Shown: piece after piece, positions 1 through 6,785 of the stretch
How the letters are laid out: each line of letters starts with the position of its first letter
Numbering within the stretch: the first letter of the stretch is position 1
Source: an uncultured Dialister sp.
GTDB lineage: Bacteria; Bacillota; Negativicutes; Veillonellales; Dialisteraceae
Direction: 5' to 3'
NCBI GenBank assembly: GCA_900543455.1
Contig: UQRR01000017.1
Coordinates: 1 to 28,752 of the forward strand
DNA: 28,752 bases
Position numbers and translations under genes: made by a program
Notes under the pieces: model-generated
Database searches by the model: none
What the model saw: only the letters and a program-made list of their open reading frames with translations
Told to the model about the DNA's origin: nothing

Positions 1-160
1 GCATCGCCCCATATATATTCGCGGCGAAGCCGCCACCTTCATTCCTAATTCCTCATTCCTAATTCCTCATTCGAGCAAGGCTTTCGTTCGTAATCAAGAG
101 ACGGCACGCCCCAAGGGGCTAACCCCGATCCCCGAACCTTGAACCCCGAATCCCCAACTA
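1..160 (+). repeat. Modular intergenic repeat unit (copy 1, left edge cut by window)
   Basis: The unit starts with a GC-rich palindromic piece (about 1-40) that is the reverse complement of 21478-21516. It continues with period-7 units ATTCCTA/ATTCCTC (about 42-73), then a module with GCAAGG-CTTTC, an AATCA and a GGGGC hairpin (about 74-125), and ends with GAACCTT/GAACCCC heptads (about 128-157). The same modules recur in the same order at other places in this window. The order ends at the promoter of the following gene, so the unit points along its transcription. No coding potential is seen. Confidence 0.85.
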
Positions 161-169
161 TGCTATAAT
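139..169 (+). promoter_or_regulatory. Probable promoter for the exported-protein pair
   Basis: A perfect TATAAT (164-169) is preceded by TG with one intervening base, an extended -10. A TTGAAC (139-144) 19 bp upstream could serve as a weak -35. That hexamer lies in the GAACCTT heptads of the upstream repeat, so the repeat may supply part of the promoter. The assignment is sequence-based only. Confidence 0.6.
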
Positions 170-214
170 AGAGGCACGAACTTCTACATATTTCCTGAAA
201 GAAAGGTGACATAG

Positions 215-958
215 ATGAAACTTTCGAAATGGATGACGATTTCCATGGCATCTCTGGCGCTGGCAGGCGGTGTCCTGACAGCGGACGCAGACTCGATGGT
301 TCTTTCCGGCGGTGAAAAGCTCGATCTGGGTGAGAAGGTCAGCGTCTTTGACGGCGAGCGCTCCTTCTTCGGCAGCCAGCTGCATGACTGGCTCATGGAA
401 GATAAAGCGGTAACGACCGTGGAAGAGGCGATCAAGAAGGAGAATCTTTTCCCCAAGAACGAAGCCTACTCTCATGACGTGGCACAGATGGCGGTGGATG
501 TACTGCGCCGCGGCAAGCTCTATCAGGTGAGAAGCGAGGACAAAGGCATCTGCTATCAGGGGATGGTCGTCTCGATCGCGCTCTCAGATGCTGACGAGAT
601 GAAGCTCGCCCTCTATAGCGTGGCGCTCAATACCCAGTCGAAGGAAGCGGCGAAAGACAATCAGGCAGAGGCGGAAGCCAAAGAGCTGGCGCCTCTTCTG
701 GCGATGGCGCACGGACAGCTCACGGTGAAGGCGCACTCGGACTGGGCGGACAAGACGTCGAAGAAAGGGCTTGCCTACAGCACGGGCAGTGCCCAGATCT
801 CCATCATCCGTGACGGCTTCACGCTTCCTGTCTATCTGAAAGCGATCATTCACAAGGATAAGGGCATGACGACCTATACCCTGCTTGCGGCGGATCAGGC
901 ATCGGGCGCGTATTTGGAACCCATCGTCGACAAGGCGCTGGCAGGAGCCGGAAAATGA
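215..958 (+). CDS. Exported protein of unknown function (first of tandem pair)
   Basis: 247 residues. The N-terminus has Lys residues, a hydrophobic core and a likely signal-peptidase site after Ala-Asp-Ala at residues 23-25, so the protein is probably secreted to the periplasm or envelope. An AAAGGTGA ribosome site precedes the ATG and a TATAAT promoter lies 45 bp upstream. No catalytic motif or known domain was recognised. The middle (about residues 140-160) is rich in Ala, Glu and Lys, and the C-terminal 60 residues look like beta-strand alternation. Its stop overlaps the next ATG (ATGA), so the two are translationally coupled. The C-terminal pattern DG-x2-LP-x-Y followed by a lysine is also seen in the neighbour, which suggests the two are distant paralogues. 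The call is a real gene of unknown function. Confidence 0.85.
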   Translation: MKLSKWMTISMASLALAGGVLTADADSMVLSGGEKLDLGEKVSVFDGERSFFGSQLHDWLMEDKAVTTVEEAIKKENLFPKNEAYSHDVAQMAVDVLRRGKLYQVRSEDKGICYQGMVVSIALSDADEMKLALYSVALNTQSKEAAKDNQAEAEAKELAPLLAMAHGQLTVKAHSDWADKTSKKGLAYSTGSAQISIIRDGFTLPVYLKAIIHKDKGMTTYTLLAADQASGAYLEPIVDKALAGAGK

Positions 959-1716
959 AACGCATGCTTTCACTCTGCCTGGGAGCCGCTCTCCTTCTGA
1001 CAGGCGGTCTGTCAGAAGCGGATGGTATGGCCGGCAGTGGTGCAGTGCCTGCTCTCGCGGCGGGAGAGAGCGTCAGCACCGCGGCTTCCAAGGTCATGGA
1101 ACCGCTGCCGATGGAAGAGCTTCTCGCACTCACGCCGGAGAGCCGGGGATTTCTGGGGGATGGGAAGCTTCCCAAGGGGATGACCTTTGCGCCCTTCCAC
1201 CTCTCCAGTGATCCACATCCCTCTGCGGGGCTGCTCTTCCTTCCCGGGAAGAAGCAGGATGCGTCCGTCATCGCTTTCGGAATGGAAATGAAAGGGGAAG
1301 TGGCGGAGGCCTATTTCCACGACATGTTCCTGCCGGAAGGCTTTACTCCGGCGGCGGGGCAGCGCATGCTCCACTTCAATATCGGTCTGATGGAGGCAGA
1401 ATCACTGTTGAACAACATCTTCCTTCAGACTGCCAAGGGGACGCGCGAGGCGACCGGCGAGCCTATTCCCTATGACCTCATGGGTGTCAGCATGATGCAC
1501 GTGGAGCAGCTGCACAAGGTACTCAGCCAGCCAAAGACTTACGGCTTCGCCCTCTCGCCGTACCTGGTCGCGGACGGATGGGCGCTCCCTCTCTATATGC
1601 GCGGTTTTCTGACCAAGACGGGCGAAGGCTATCGCAGCCTTCTCTTCCTCGGCTTCCAGAGCCAGAAGAATGCACTCGACGAGGCCAGCTATGAGATATT
1701 GAAATCCATGAAATAA
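955..1716 (+). CDS. Exported protein of unknown function (second of tandem pair)
   Basis: 253 residues, beginning with a Lys-Arg n-region and a leucine/alanine-rich hydrophobic core, with likely cleavage around residues 20-37 (an Ala-rich stretch ends at Leu-Ala-Ala). It overlaps the previous gene by four bases (ATGA). The C-terminal third contains DGWALPLYMRG, which aligns with DGFTLPVYLKA of the upstream protein and is followed in both by a short charged segment and a Leu-rich strand. No enzymatic motif was seen. A strong intrinsic terminator begins 11 bp after the stop, closing the two-gene operon. The pair could be lineage-specific envelope proteins; this is inferred only from the signal peptides and the lack of a recognised family. 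Confidence 0.85.
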   Translation: MKRMLSLCLGAALLLTGGLSEADGMAGSGAVPALAAGESVSTAASKVMEPLPMEELLALTPESRGFLGDGKLPKGMTFAPFHLSSDPHPSAGLLFLPGKKQDASVIAFGMEMKGEVAEAYFHDMFLPEGFTPAAGQRMLHFNIGLMEAESLLNNIFLQTAKGTREATGEPIPYDLMGVSMMHVEQLHKVLSQPKTYGFALSPYLVADGWALPLYMRGFLTKTGEGYRSLLFLGFQSQKNALDEASYEILKSMK

Positions 1717-1727
1717 AGGAAACGCTG

Positions 1728-1768
1728 AAAAAAGACGTCACGATGTGAAAGCATCATGACGTCTTTTT
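1728..1768 (+). terminator. Intrinsic terminator of the exported-protein operon
   Basis: AAAAAGACGTCACGATG pairs with CATCATGACGTCTTTTT (one G-U pair) around a 7-base loop, ending in five T. The A-run on the 5' side means it could also act on the opposite strand. Confidence 0.9.
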
Positions 1769-1774
1769 GTTTCA

Positions 1775-1985
1775 TGGCTAGCCCCATGGGGCGTGCCGCC
1801 CCCTTGATTACGTTTGAAAGCCTCGATTGAATGAGAAATTAGAAATGAGAAATGATGGTGCGGCGCAAAAATAAGGAAGCGCCGCAGAGGTTTGAAATTA
1901 GCGATTTTCTCGTATCGCAAACCTAATTCCTAGCTACTAATTCCTAGTCCCTAGTCCCCAATCCCTAGTCCCTAGTCCCCAATCA
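1775..1985 (-). repeat. Modular intergenic repeat unit (copy 2)
   Basis: Read on the minus strand the order is GACTAGG-type heptads (1985-1921), CGATACGAG motif, GCGGCGC hairpin (1885-1860), AGAAATG-type 7-bp units and the AAGC/CTTTC-GGGGC module. The unit fills the gap between the convergent exported-protein operon and pdxT. The pdxT stop codon (complement of 1972-1974) lies inside the heptads. Confidence 0.85.
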
Positions 1986-2541
1986 TATCAAGAAACAGCC
2001 GGTGCATGCGGTCATCATGTCCGACCTCGGGATGGAAGGAGAGTGCGAGCTGCTTTCCATAGCGGACAGCGACGATGTGGTCATCCACCGTTGCGAGGAT
2101 GTCTACGTCAGGCGATGCAGAGGCGATGTAGGGGGCGCGGATAAAATTCATCTTCACGTCGCCCACGCCTTTGACTGGCGCCGTGGTGATGAAGCTTCCG
2201 AGCTGGCGGCCATAGGCATTTCTGCGAACCGTCACAGGAAGCGTAGCGAACCATGTGTTCGCATCATTTTCCAGATGCTCAGCGAGGAGGATCATGCCGG
2301 CACAGGTAGCCAGGACGGGAAGACCTGCTCGGATTTTTTCCTGCAGCGGCGCGAAAAGTCCCTCATCCTTGAGCAACTTGCCCTGCACGGTGCTTTCCCC
2401 GCCGGGAAGGACGAGCCCGTCCATAGGGTGCTCGAGATCCTTCCGGTTTCGTATTTCAAAGCAGGAAGCCCCGAGCTTTGTGAGCATTTGTTCATGCTCG
2501 ATGAATGCGCCCTGAAGGGCGAGGATGGCGATATGTTTCAT
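1972..2541 (-). CDS. pdxT: PdxT, glutaminase subunit of PLP synthase
   Basis: 189 residues, normal for the family. PdxT hydrolyses glutamine and channels ammonia to PdxS, which makes pyridoxal 5'-phosphate from ribose 5-phosphate and glyceraldehyde 3-phosphate. Visible class-I glutaminase features are the LALQGAF start, the PGGEST loop (residues 46-51), the nucleophile Cys80 in ATCAG and the His170/Glu172 pair in SFHPE. The start has a GAAAGG site on the minus strand. It lies 221 bp downstream of pdxS on the same strand, so the pair is probably one operon, with a perfect 20-bp inverted repeat directly before its ribosome site. The last codons and the TAG stop (I-G-D-stop) are made of the intergenic heptad repeat, so the gene end has been overwritten or extended by repeat sequence. 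Confidence 0.97.
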   Translation of the reverse strand: MKHIAILALQGAFIEHEQMLTKLGASCFEIRNRKDLEHPMDGLVLPGGESTVQGKLLKDEGLFAPLQEKIRAGLPVLATCAGMILLAEHLENDANTWFATLPVTVRRNAYGRQLGSFITTAPVKGVGDVKMNFIRAPYIASASPDVDILATVDDHIVAVRYGKQLALSFHPEVGHDDRMHRLFLDMIGD

Positions 2542-2554
2542 GCTTTGGCCTTTC

Positions 2555-2605
2555 TAGGGAAACTCTGATTAAATCTGACTCTGCGATTTAATCAGAGTTT
2601 CCCTA
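2555..2605 (-). promoter_or_regulatory. Perfect inverted repeat / hairpin ahead of pdxT
   Basis: TAGGGAAACTCTGATTAAAT (2555-2574) and its exact complement (2586-2605) flank an 11-base spacer CTGACTCTGCG. In the pdxT message the 20-bp stem ends next to the GAAAGG ribosome site. No T-run follows, so it is not a standard terminator. Part of it recurs at 28572-28590 upstream of the purine permease. Confidence 0.75.
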
Positions 2606-2611
2606 ACACGT

Positions 2612-2757
2612 AGCTAACAGAGAATTGAGGAGTGAGGAGTGGTGGTGCGGCGCATAAAAAACAGAAGCGCCGCGGAGTATAAATAGGACGATGACCGAAA
2701 GTAGCATGTAAGTCCCTAGTCCCTAGTCACCAGTCATCAGTCACTCAGTGACCACTA
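2612..2757 (-). repeat. Modular intergenic repeat unit (copy 3, pdxS-pdxT gap)
   Basis: On the minus strand it shows GTGACTGA/GACTAGG heptads (2757-2703), a CGATGACCGAAAG piece, the GCGGCGC...GCGCCGC hairpin (2673-2647) and CTCACTC-type heptads (about 2640-2620). The AAGCTTTC and GAACCCT modules are absent. The unit is oriented with pdxS and pdxT transcription. Confidence 0.8.
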
Positions 2758-2762
2758 AAAAA

Positions 2763-3641
2763 TTATTTTCCGCGTTCCGCCATGAGGAGCTGGATCTCAT
2801 CTTCATTGATGCCGACCATGGCTTCGCCGAGGTCAGTGGAGAGTTCAGCGAGGATTTCCGGATCTTTGTAGTTGGTGACCGCTTTCACGATAGCGGCAGC
2901 GCGTTTCGCCGGATCGCCGGATTTGAAGATACCGCTGCCGACGAAGACGCCTTCTGCGCCGAGCTGCATCATGAGTGCGGCATCCGCCGGAGTAGCTACG
3001 CCGCCGGCTGCAAAGTTGACGACTGGGAGTTTCTGGTGGTCATGGACATAGACGACGAGGTCATAGGGGACGCCCAGCTGTTTCGCTGCTTCGAAGAGTT
3101 CATCCGTGCGCATCGATGCGATGGAAGCGATCTGGGTATTGATCTTTCTCATGTGGCGGACAGCCTGAATGATATCGCCGGTCCCCGGTTCACCCTTGGT
3201 ACGGATCATGGAAGCGCCTTCTGCGATACGGCGAAGGGCTTCACCGAGGTCGCGTGCGCCGCAGACGAATGGCACCTTGAACTGGTGCTTGTCGATGTGG
3301 TACACATCGTCAGCCGGAGAGAGGACTTCACTTTCGTCGATGTAGTCGATCTCGATGGCTTCAAGGATCTGCGCTTCGACAAAGTGACCGATGCGGCATT
3401 TCGCCATGACAGGGATGGAGACGGCTTCCTGAATGCCCTTGATCATTTTCGGATCGCTCATGCGGGATACGCCGCCCGCTTTGCGGATGTCGGCTGGGAT
3501 GCGTTCCAGCGCCATGACGGCTGCAGCGCCGGCTGCTTCTGCGATCTTTGCCTGCTCCGGTGTGGTGACGTCCATGATGACGCCGCCTTTCAGCATCTGT
3601 GCGAGTTCTTTGTTCAGTTCGTAGCGTTCATTGTTTTTCAT
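2763..3641 (-). CDS. pdxS: PdxS, pyridoxal 5'-phosphate synthase lyase subunit
   Basis: 292 residues from the chosen ATG. GAAAGGACT lies eight bases upstream, whereas an in-frame TTG six codons earlier would place its start inside that site. PdxS is the (beta/alpha)8 synthase that forms PLP with ammonia from PdxT. The catalytic positions match B. subtilis numbering exactly for Asp24 and Lys81 (VMAKCRIGH), and the second lysine sits in IRTKGEPGTG. The phosphate-binding GSGIF is also present. The protein is highly conserved and full length. pdxT follows on the same strand. A full repeat unit lies upstream and another separates it from pdxT. Confidence 0.98.
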   Translation of the reverse strand: MKNNERYELNKELAQMLKGGVIMDVTTPEQAKIAEAAGAAAVMALERIPADIRKAGGVSRMSDPKMIKGIQEAVSIPVMAKCRIGHFVEAQILEAIEIDYIDESEVLSPADDVYHIDKHQFKVPFVCGARDLGEALRRIAEGASMIRTKGEPGTGDIIQAVRHMRKINTQIASIASMRTDELFEAAKQLGVPYDLVVYVHDHQKLPVVNFAAGGVATPADAALMMQLGAEGVFVGSGIFKSGDPAKRAAAIVKAVTNYKDPEILAELSTDLGEAMVGINEDEIQLLMAERGK

Positions 3642-3665
3642 GATAGAAAGTCCTTTCAAAATAAT

Positions 3666-3895
3666 GGGTTAAGGTTGATGGGTTCAAGGTTCAGGGTTCG
3701 GGGCAGATCGTCCACTGATTGTAGATGAAAGCTTTGCTCGAATGAGAAATGCGAAATGTTGGTACGGCGCATAAAATGATGGAAGCGTCGCGGAGGTTTG
3801 AAACTAGCGGTTTTCTCGTATCGCAAACCTAATCCCTAGCCACTAATCCCTAGCTACCAGTCACAAGTCACTAGTCACTAGCTACTCATCCCTGC
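3666..3895 (-). repeat. Modular intergenic repeat unit (copy 4, upstream of pdxS)
   Basis: This is a complete unit. On the minus strand it runs GTGACTA/GATTAGG heptads (3895-3826), CGATACGAG (about 3822-3814), a variant hairpin GCGACGC/GCGCCGT (3791-3764), ATTTCTC-type units, AAGCTTTC with AATCAGTGGACGA, and finally CGAACCCTGAACCTTGAACC heptads (about 3702-3680) next to the pdxS ribosome site. Modules and order match the plus-strand copies at 6452, 9476 and 11967. Confidence 0.88.
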
Positions 3896-3906
3896 TTTCA
3901 AACTTG

Positions 3907-3966
3907 TGGTGGCGGCTCCGCCGCAAATATGTATTGCAGCGAAGCTGCCACCCCCCTGAACCTTTT
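3907..3966 (+). repeat. Partial repeat unit upstream of rimP
   Basis: A GGCGGCTCCGCCGC palindrome is followed by a GCAGCGAAGCTGCC hairpin and a single CCTGAACC. This is related to the GC palindrome module at 1-40 and 21478-21516, and it ends just ahead of the rimP promoter. Confidence 0.6.
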
Positions 3967-3969
3967 TTA

Positions 3970-3999
3970 TTGCTTTCCCTTTACAACGTATGGTATAAT
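3970..3999 (+). promoter_or_regulatory. Probable promoter of the rimP-nusA operon
   Basis: TTGCTT (3970-3975) and a perfect TATAAT (3994-3999) are separated by 18 bp. It lies about 200 bp upstream of rimP, leaving a leader that contains a terminator-like hairpin. Confidence 0.65.
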
Positions 4000-4034
4000 A
4001 GTATCGCAAGTTATGTGTATAGAATTTCCTGGTG

Positions 4035-4056
4035 AGTGAGCTGCGGCTCACTTTTT
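4035..4056 (+). terminator. Leader hairpin with T-run upstream of rimP (possible attenuator)
   Basis: AGTGAGC-TGCG-GCTCACT is followed by TTTT. It is positioned between the promoter and rimP, so it resembles an attenuator or early terminator controlling the nusA operon. NusA autoregulation of such leaders is known in other bacteria; here it is an inference. Confidence 0.6.
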
Positions 4057-4203
4057 CTTATATATGGAACAGTTTCGTGAACGGACGCATGCGCATCGGG
4101 GAAGGGACATATTTTTATCGCGCGGATGCTGCGATCTATGGAGCCCTTGCTCTTTTAGGAGCACTTCGGCGTTCACGTTTGATTGATTTCAAGGAGGCTT
4201 ATC

Positions 4204-4677
4204 ATGGCACATAAAGCAATCGAAGAAGCCGTAGAAGCTTTGCTGGAACCGATCCTGGATGCGGACGGCATCGAACTTGTCGATGTCGAGTATGTCCGTG
4301 AAAGGAATTGGATCCTTCGCATTTTCATTGACAAGGAAGGCGGCGTGGATCTCGCAGACTGCCAGAGCATCAGTGAGAAGGCCGGCGAGATCCTGGATGA
4401 GAAGGATATCATCCCGGATAACTACATGCTGGAGGTCTCTTCTCCGGGGCTCGATCGTGTATTGAAGAAGGATAAGGATTTCCGCCGCTATGCGGGAAGC
4501 GATGTGGACGTGAAGCTGTTTGCTCCGCTCGAAGAGGCAGGCGGCGGCAAAGCGTTCACCGCGCATCTGGAAGGGCTCACCGAGGAGGGTGATCTGGCGC
4601 TGACGCTCGCAGACGGTAAGGAAATCGCATTGCATAGAGATAAAATTTCACAAGTAAGACTTCATTTTTCGTTTTAA
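4204..4677 (+). CDS. rimP: Ribosome maturation factor RimP
   Basis: 157 residues from an ATG with a strong AAGGAGG seven bases upstream. A longer in-frame TTG start would include this site and is rejected. RimP acts in 30S subunit assembly in the cytoplasm. Recognisable features are the acidic N-terminal domain, the I-x-L-V-D-V-E-Y strand near residue 25 and the family signature LEVSSPGLDRVL (about residues 82-93; the usual Pro is Val here). It is the first gene of the classic nusA operon, 20 bp ahead of nusA, behind a leader hairpin. Confidence 0.96.
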   Translation: MAHKAIEEAVEALLEPILDADGIELVDVEYVRERNWILRIFIDKEGGVDLADCQSISEKAGEILDEKDIIPDNYMLEVSSPGLDRVLKKDKDFRRYAGSDVDVKLFAPLEEAGGGKAFTAHLEGLTEEGDLALTLADGKEIALHRDKISQVRLHFSF

Positions 4678-4697
4678 TCGAGGAGGAATAGTTCATC

Positions 4698-5837
4698 GTG
4701 GACGGCAAGGTATTATTGGAAGCAGTAGAAGCCCTGGTCAAGATCAAAAAAGTTGACAGAAATATGGTATTTGATGCACTGGAAATGGTGCTTCTGACCG
4801 CTTACAAAAAGGAAAGCGGCAGCAATGCCAAGGCCTCGGTCTCTCTCAATCGTGAAACCGGCGAATATAAAATTTATGAAGAAAAGACCGTCGTGGACGA
4901 GATCCATGAGGACTCTGAAAATGCGATCAATGAGATCACGGTGGAAGAGGCAAAGAAGATCGACCGCAGCTATGAAGCAGGCGACATGCTCCGCATCGAT
5001 GTGACACCGAAGAATTTCGGCCGTGTCGCAGCGCAGGCTGCTAAGCAGGTCATGATCCAGAAGCTGCGTGAAGCCGAGAGAGGCTCCATCTATGACGAAT
5101 TCTCCGGCCGTGAAGGCGATGTGATCACCGGCGTAGTGAAATGGAATGAATCCCGCACCATTTTTGTTGACCTCGGCCGCGTGGAAGGGATCCTGCCTTT
5201 TGCAGAACAGATCGAAGGCGAAGAATTCCAGCCGAACGATAAGATCAAGTGCTATGTCCTCGAGGTCAGAAAGACCACGAAGGGACCGGAGATCATCCTC
5301 TCGAGGACCCATCCGGGCCTCTTGAAGAGACTGTTCGAGCTGGAGGTACCGGAAATTTACAGCGGCACCGTGGAGATCAAGAGTGTCGTCCGTGAAGCGG
5401 GCTCCCGCTCCAAGATCGCCGTATATGCGATGGATCCGGCTGTCGATCCGGTCGGTGCGTGCGTCGGGCCGAAGGGACAGCGTGTACAGAATATCGTGAA
5501 CGAGCTGCATGATGAAAAGATCGATATCGTCCGCTGGGACGAAGATCCGGCGATCTACATCGCCAATGCCCTCTCCCCGGCAAAGGTCGTTTCCGTTTCC
5601 GTATGGGAAGAAGAGAAATCCTCCTATGTCATCGTACCGGACTACCAGCTGTCGCTTGCCATCGGCAAAGCAGGCCAGAATGCCCGCCTGGCTGCCAAGC
5701 TGACGAACTGGAAGATCGATATCAAGAGCGAAACACAGGCGAATGAGGAGGGCTTCGGTGAGACCGACAGTGCCGATCTCGATGACGACATTCTGGGAGA
5801 TATCGAAAGCGATATGGGGGAGGAAGCTAAGGAATGA
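4698..5837 (+). CDS. nusA: Transcription termination/antitermination factor NusA
   Basis: 379 residues from a GTG start with an AGGAGGAA site ten bases upstream. It binds RNA polymerase and nascent RNA to modulate pausing, termination and antitermination. Domain order is an N-terminal RNAP-binding domain (about 1-125), S1 (about 138-200, GDVITGVVKW), KH1 (about 235-285, with VGACVGPKGQRV) and KH2 (about 300-345, with LAIGKAGQNARLAA). These are followed by a short acidic tail (DSADLDDDI). It lacks the C-terminal acidic repeats of the enterobacterial protein, as is usual in Firmicutes. Its TGA overlaps the ylxR ATG by four bases. The product could also contribute to the terminator-antiterminator switch at 18.0 kb, but only in a general way. 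Confidence 0.98.
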   Translation: MDGKVLLEAVEALVKIKKVDRNMVFDALEMVLLTAYKKESGSNAKASVSLNRETGEYKIYEEKTVVDEIHEDSENAINEITVEEAKKIDRSYEAGDMLRIDVTPKNFGRVAAQAAKQVMIQKLREAERGSIYDEFSGREGDVITGVVKWNESRTIFVDLGRVEGILPFAEQIEGEEFQPNDKIKCYVLEVRKTTKGPEIILSRTHPGLLKRLFELEVPEIYSGTVEIKSVVREAGSRSKIAVYAMDPAVDPVGACVGPKGQRVQNIVNELHDEKIDIVRWDEDPAIYIANALSPAKVVSVSVWEEEKSSYVIVPDYQLSLAIGKAGQNARLAAKLTNWKIDIKSETQANEEGFGETDSADLDDDILGDIESDMGEEAKE

Positions 5838-6100
5838 AAGTAAAAAAGATCCCCATGCGCATGTGCGTAGGCTGCAAGGAGCTGAAGCCGAAGAAGGAGC
5901 TGCTCCGTATCGTGGCTCTGCCGACGGGACTCATCGAGCTCGACCGTACGGGCAAGAAATCCGGCCGCGGCGTCTACGTGTGTGACGATATCGAGTGCTT
6001 TACCAAGGCCTACGAGTCCCATGGTCTTGAGAGATCCCTGAAGCGTCCGGTATCCAAGGATGTATACGATGCGCTGAAGGAACAGATCGAGAATGGATGA
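5834..6100 (+). CDS. ylxR: YlxR/RnpM family RNA-binding protein (DUF448)
   Basis: 88 residues, starting in the ATGA overlap with nusA. It has the family hallmarks: MRMCVGCKE with two cysteines near residues 11 and 14, LLRIV, and GRGVYVC near residues 45-51. B. subtilis YlxR has been described as RnpM, a modulator of RNase P, and also as a nucleoid-associated regulator. Its location between nusA and the L7Ae-like gene is the standard Firmicutes arrangement. It overlaps the next gene by eight bases. Confidence 0.95.
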   Translation: MKVKKIPMRMCVGCKELKPKKELLRIVALPTGLIELDRTGKKSGRGVYVCDDIECFTKAYESHGLERSLKRPVSKDVYDALKEQIENG

Positions 6101-6419
6101 GCCGGTATACCGCATGCTTGGCCTTTGTATGAAGGCAGGTCGTCTGCTTTCGGGAAATGAACAGGTGGCAGAAGGGCTGAAAAATGTAAAAGCTCCGAAA
6201 GGGGCCCTTCTCATTATCACGGAAGACAGCTCCCCAAGAACAAAGGATGAGTACAGAAATGCTGCAGAAAGAGCGCATATCGCCTACAGATTGTTTGGAG
6301 AAAAGGAGAGGCTGGGCAGCGCCCTCGGCAAAGGGGTGCGCACAGCGGCGCTCATCACAGATAAAGGCTTCAGCCGCGCGATCGCTGAAAAGATCGACAA
6401 GGCGCTGGCTGAAAGATAG
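6093..6419 (+). CDS. L7Ae/L30e-family ribosomal-like protein (YlxQ type)
   Basis: 108 residues with the L7Ae/L30e fold pattern: an N-terminal helix with LGLCMKAGRLLSG, a VKAPKGALLIITEDSSP segment (about residues 32-47), and a C-terminal LITDKGFSRAIAEKI. Such proteins bind kink-turn RNA; the B. subtilis YlxQ equivalent sits in the same place between ylxR and infB. It starts inside ylxR. In this genome a 366-bp gap containing a repeat unit separates it from infB, unlike the usual tight spacing. A short CTGCC-GAA-GGCAG hairpin (6420-6432) follows the stop but lacks a T-run. Confidence 0.93.
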   Translation: MDEPVYRMLGLCMKAGRLLSGNEQVAEGLKNVKAPKGALLIITEDSSPRTKDEYRNAAERAHIAYRLFGEKERLGSALGKGVRTAALITDKGFSRAIAEKIDKALAER

Positions 6420-6451
6420 CTGCCGAAGGCAGTCGGAAATGGGATATTGGA

Positions 6452-6735
6452 GTGACTGGTGACTAGTGACTTGTGGCTTGTGACTGGTAGCTAGGGATTA
6501 GTGGCTAGGGATTAGGAGTCTCGAGTGACTAGTGACTTGTGACTAGTGACTTGTGACTAGTGACTGAAATGCCACCTTCGGACATCGCCACCATCTATAC
6601 TCCGCGGCGCTTCTATATTTTTATGCGCCGCACCAGCACTCCTCACTCCTAACTGGCGAGCAAAGCTTTCATCCACAATCAGTGGACGAGCCGCCCCAGG
6701 GGCTAACTCAGAACCCTGAACCATTAACCCCATTT
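6452..6735 (+). repeat. Modular intergenic repeat unit (copy 5, L7Ae-infB gap)
   Basis: This is a full unit. A long array of GTGACTA/GTGACTT/GATTAGG heptads (6452-6567) is followed by a CCTTCGG/CATCGCC piece, the GCGGCGC...GCGCCGC hairpin (6604-6631) and CTCACTC heptads. Then come GAGCAAAGCTTTC with AATCAGTGGACGA, the CGCCCCAGGGGC region, and a terminal CCCTGAACC (about 6714-6722). It is inserted inside the normally continuous nusA-infB operon and has the same orientation as the operon. Confidence 0.88.
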
Positions 6736-6785
6736 CCTCATGATGAAATCAACTAACGAATTGACATACACTTGGGAGGCTGCTT

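Noticed and set aside
4032..4214. 60-codon open frame upstream of rimP
   Set aside because: It covers the leader hairpin and the rimP ribosome site, has no ribosome site of its own and resembles no protein. It is better read as the operon leader.
6452..6567. Heptad arrays as a CRISPR array
   Set aside because: The units are 7 bp with no spacers, and no cas genes are near.
6761..6766. TTGACA as a -35 for infB
   Set aside because: The start codon lies about 20 bp downstream, leaving no room for a -10 and leader.
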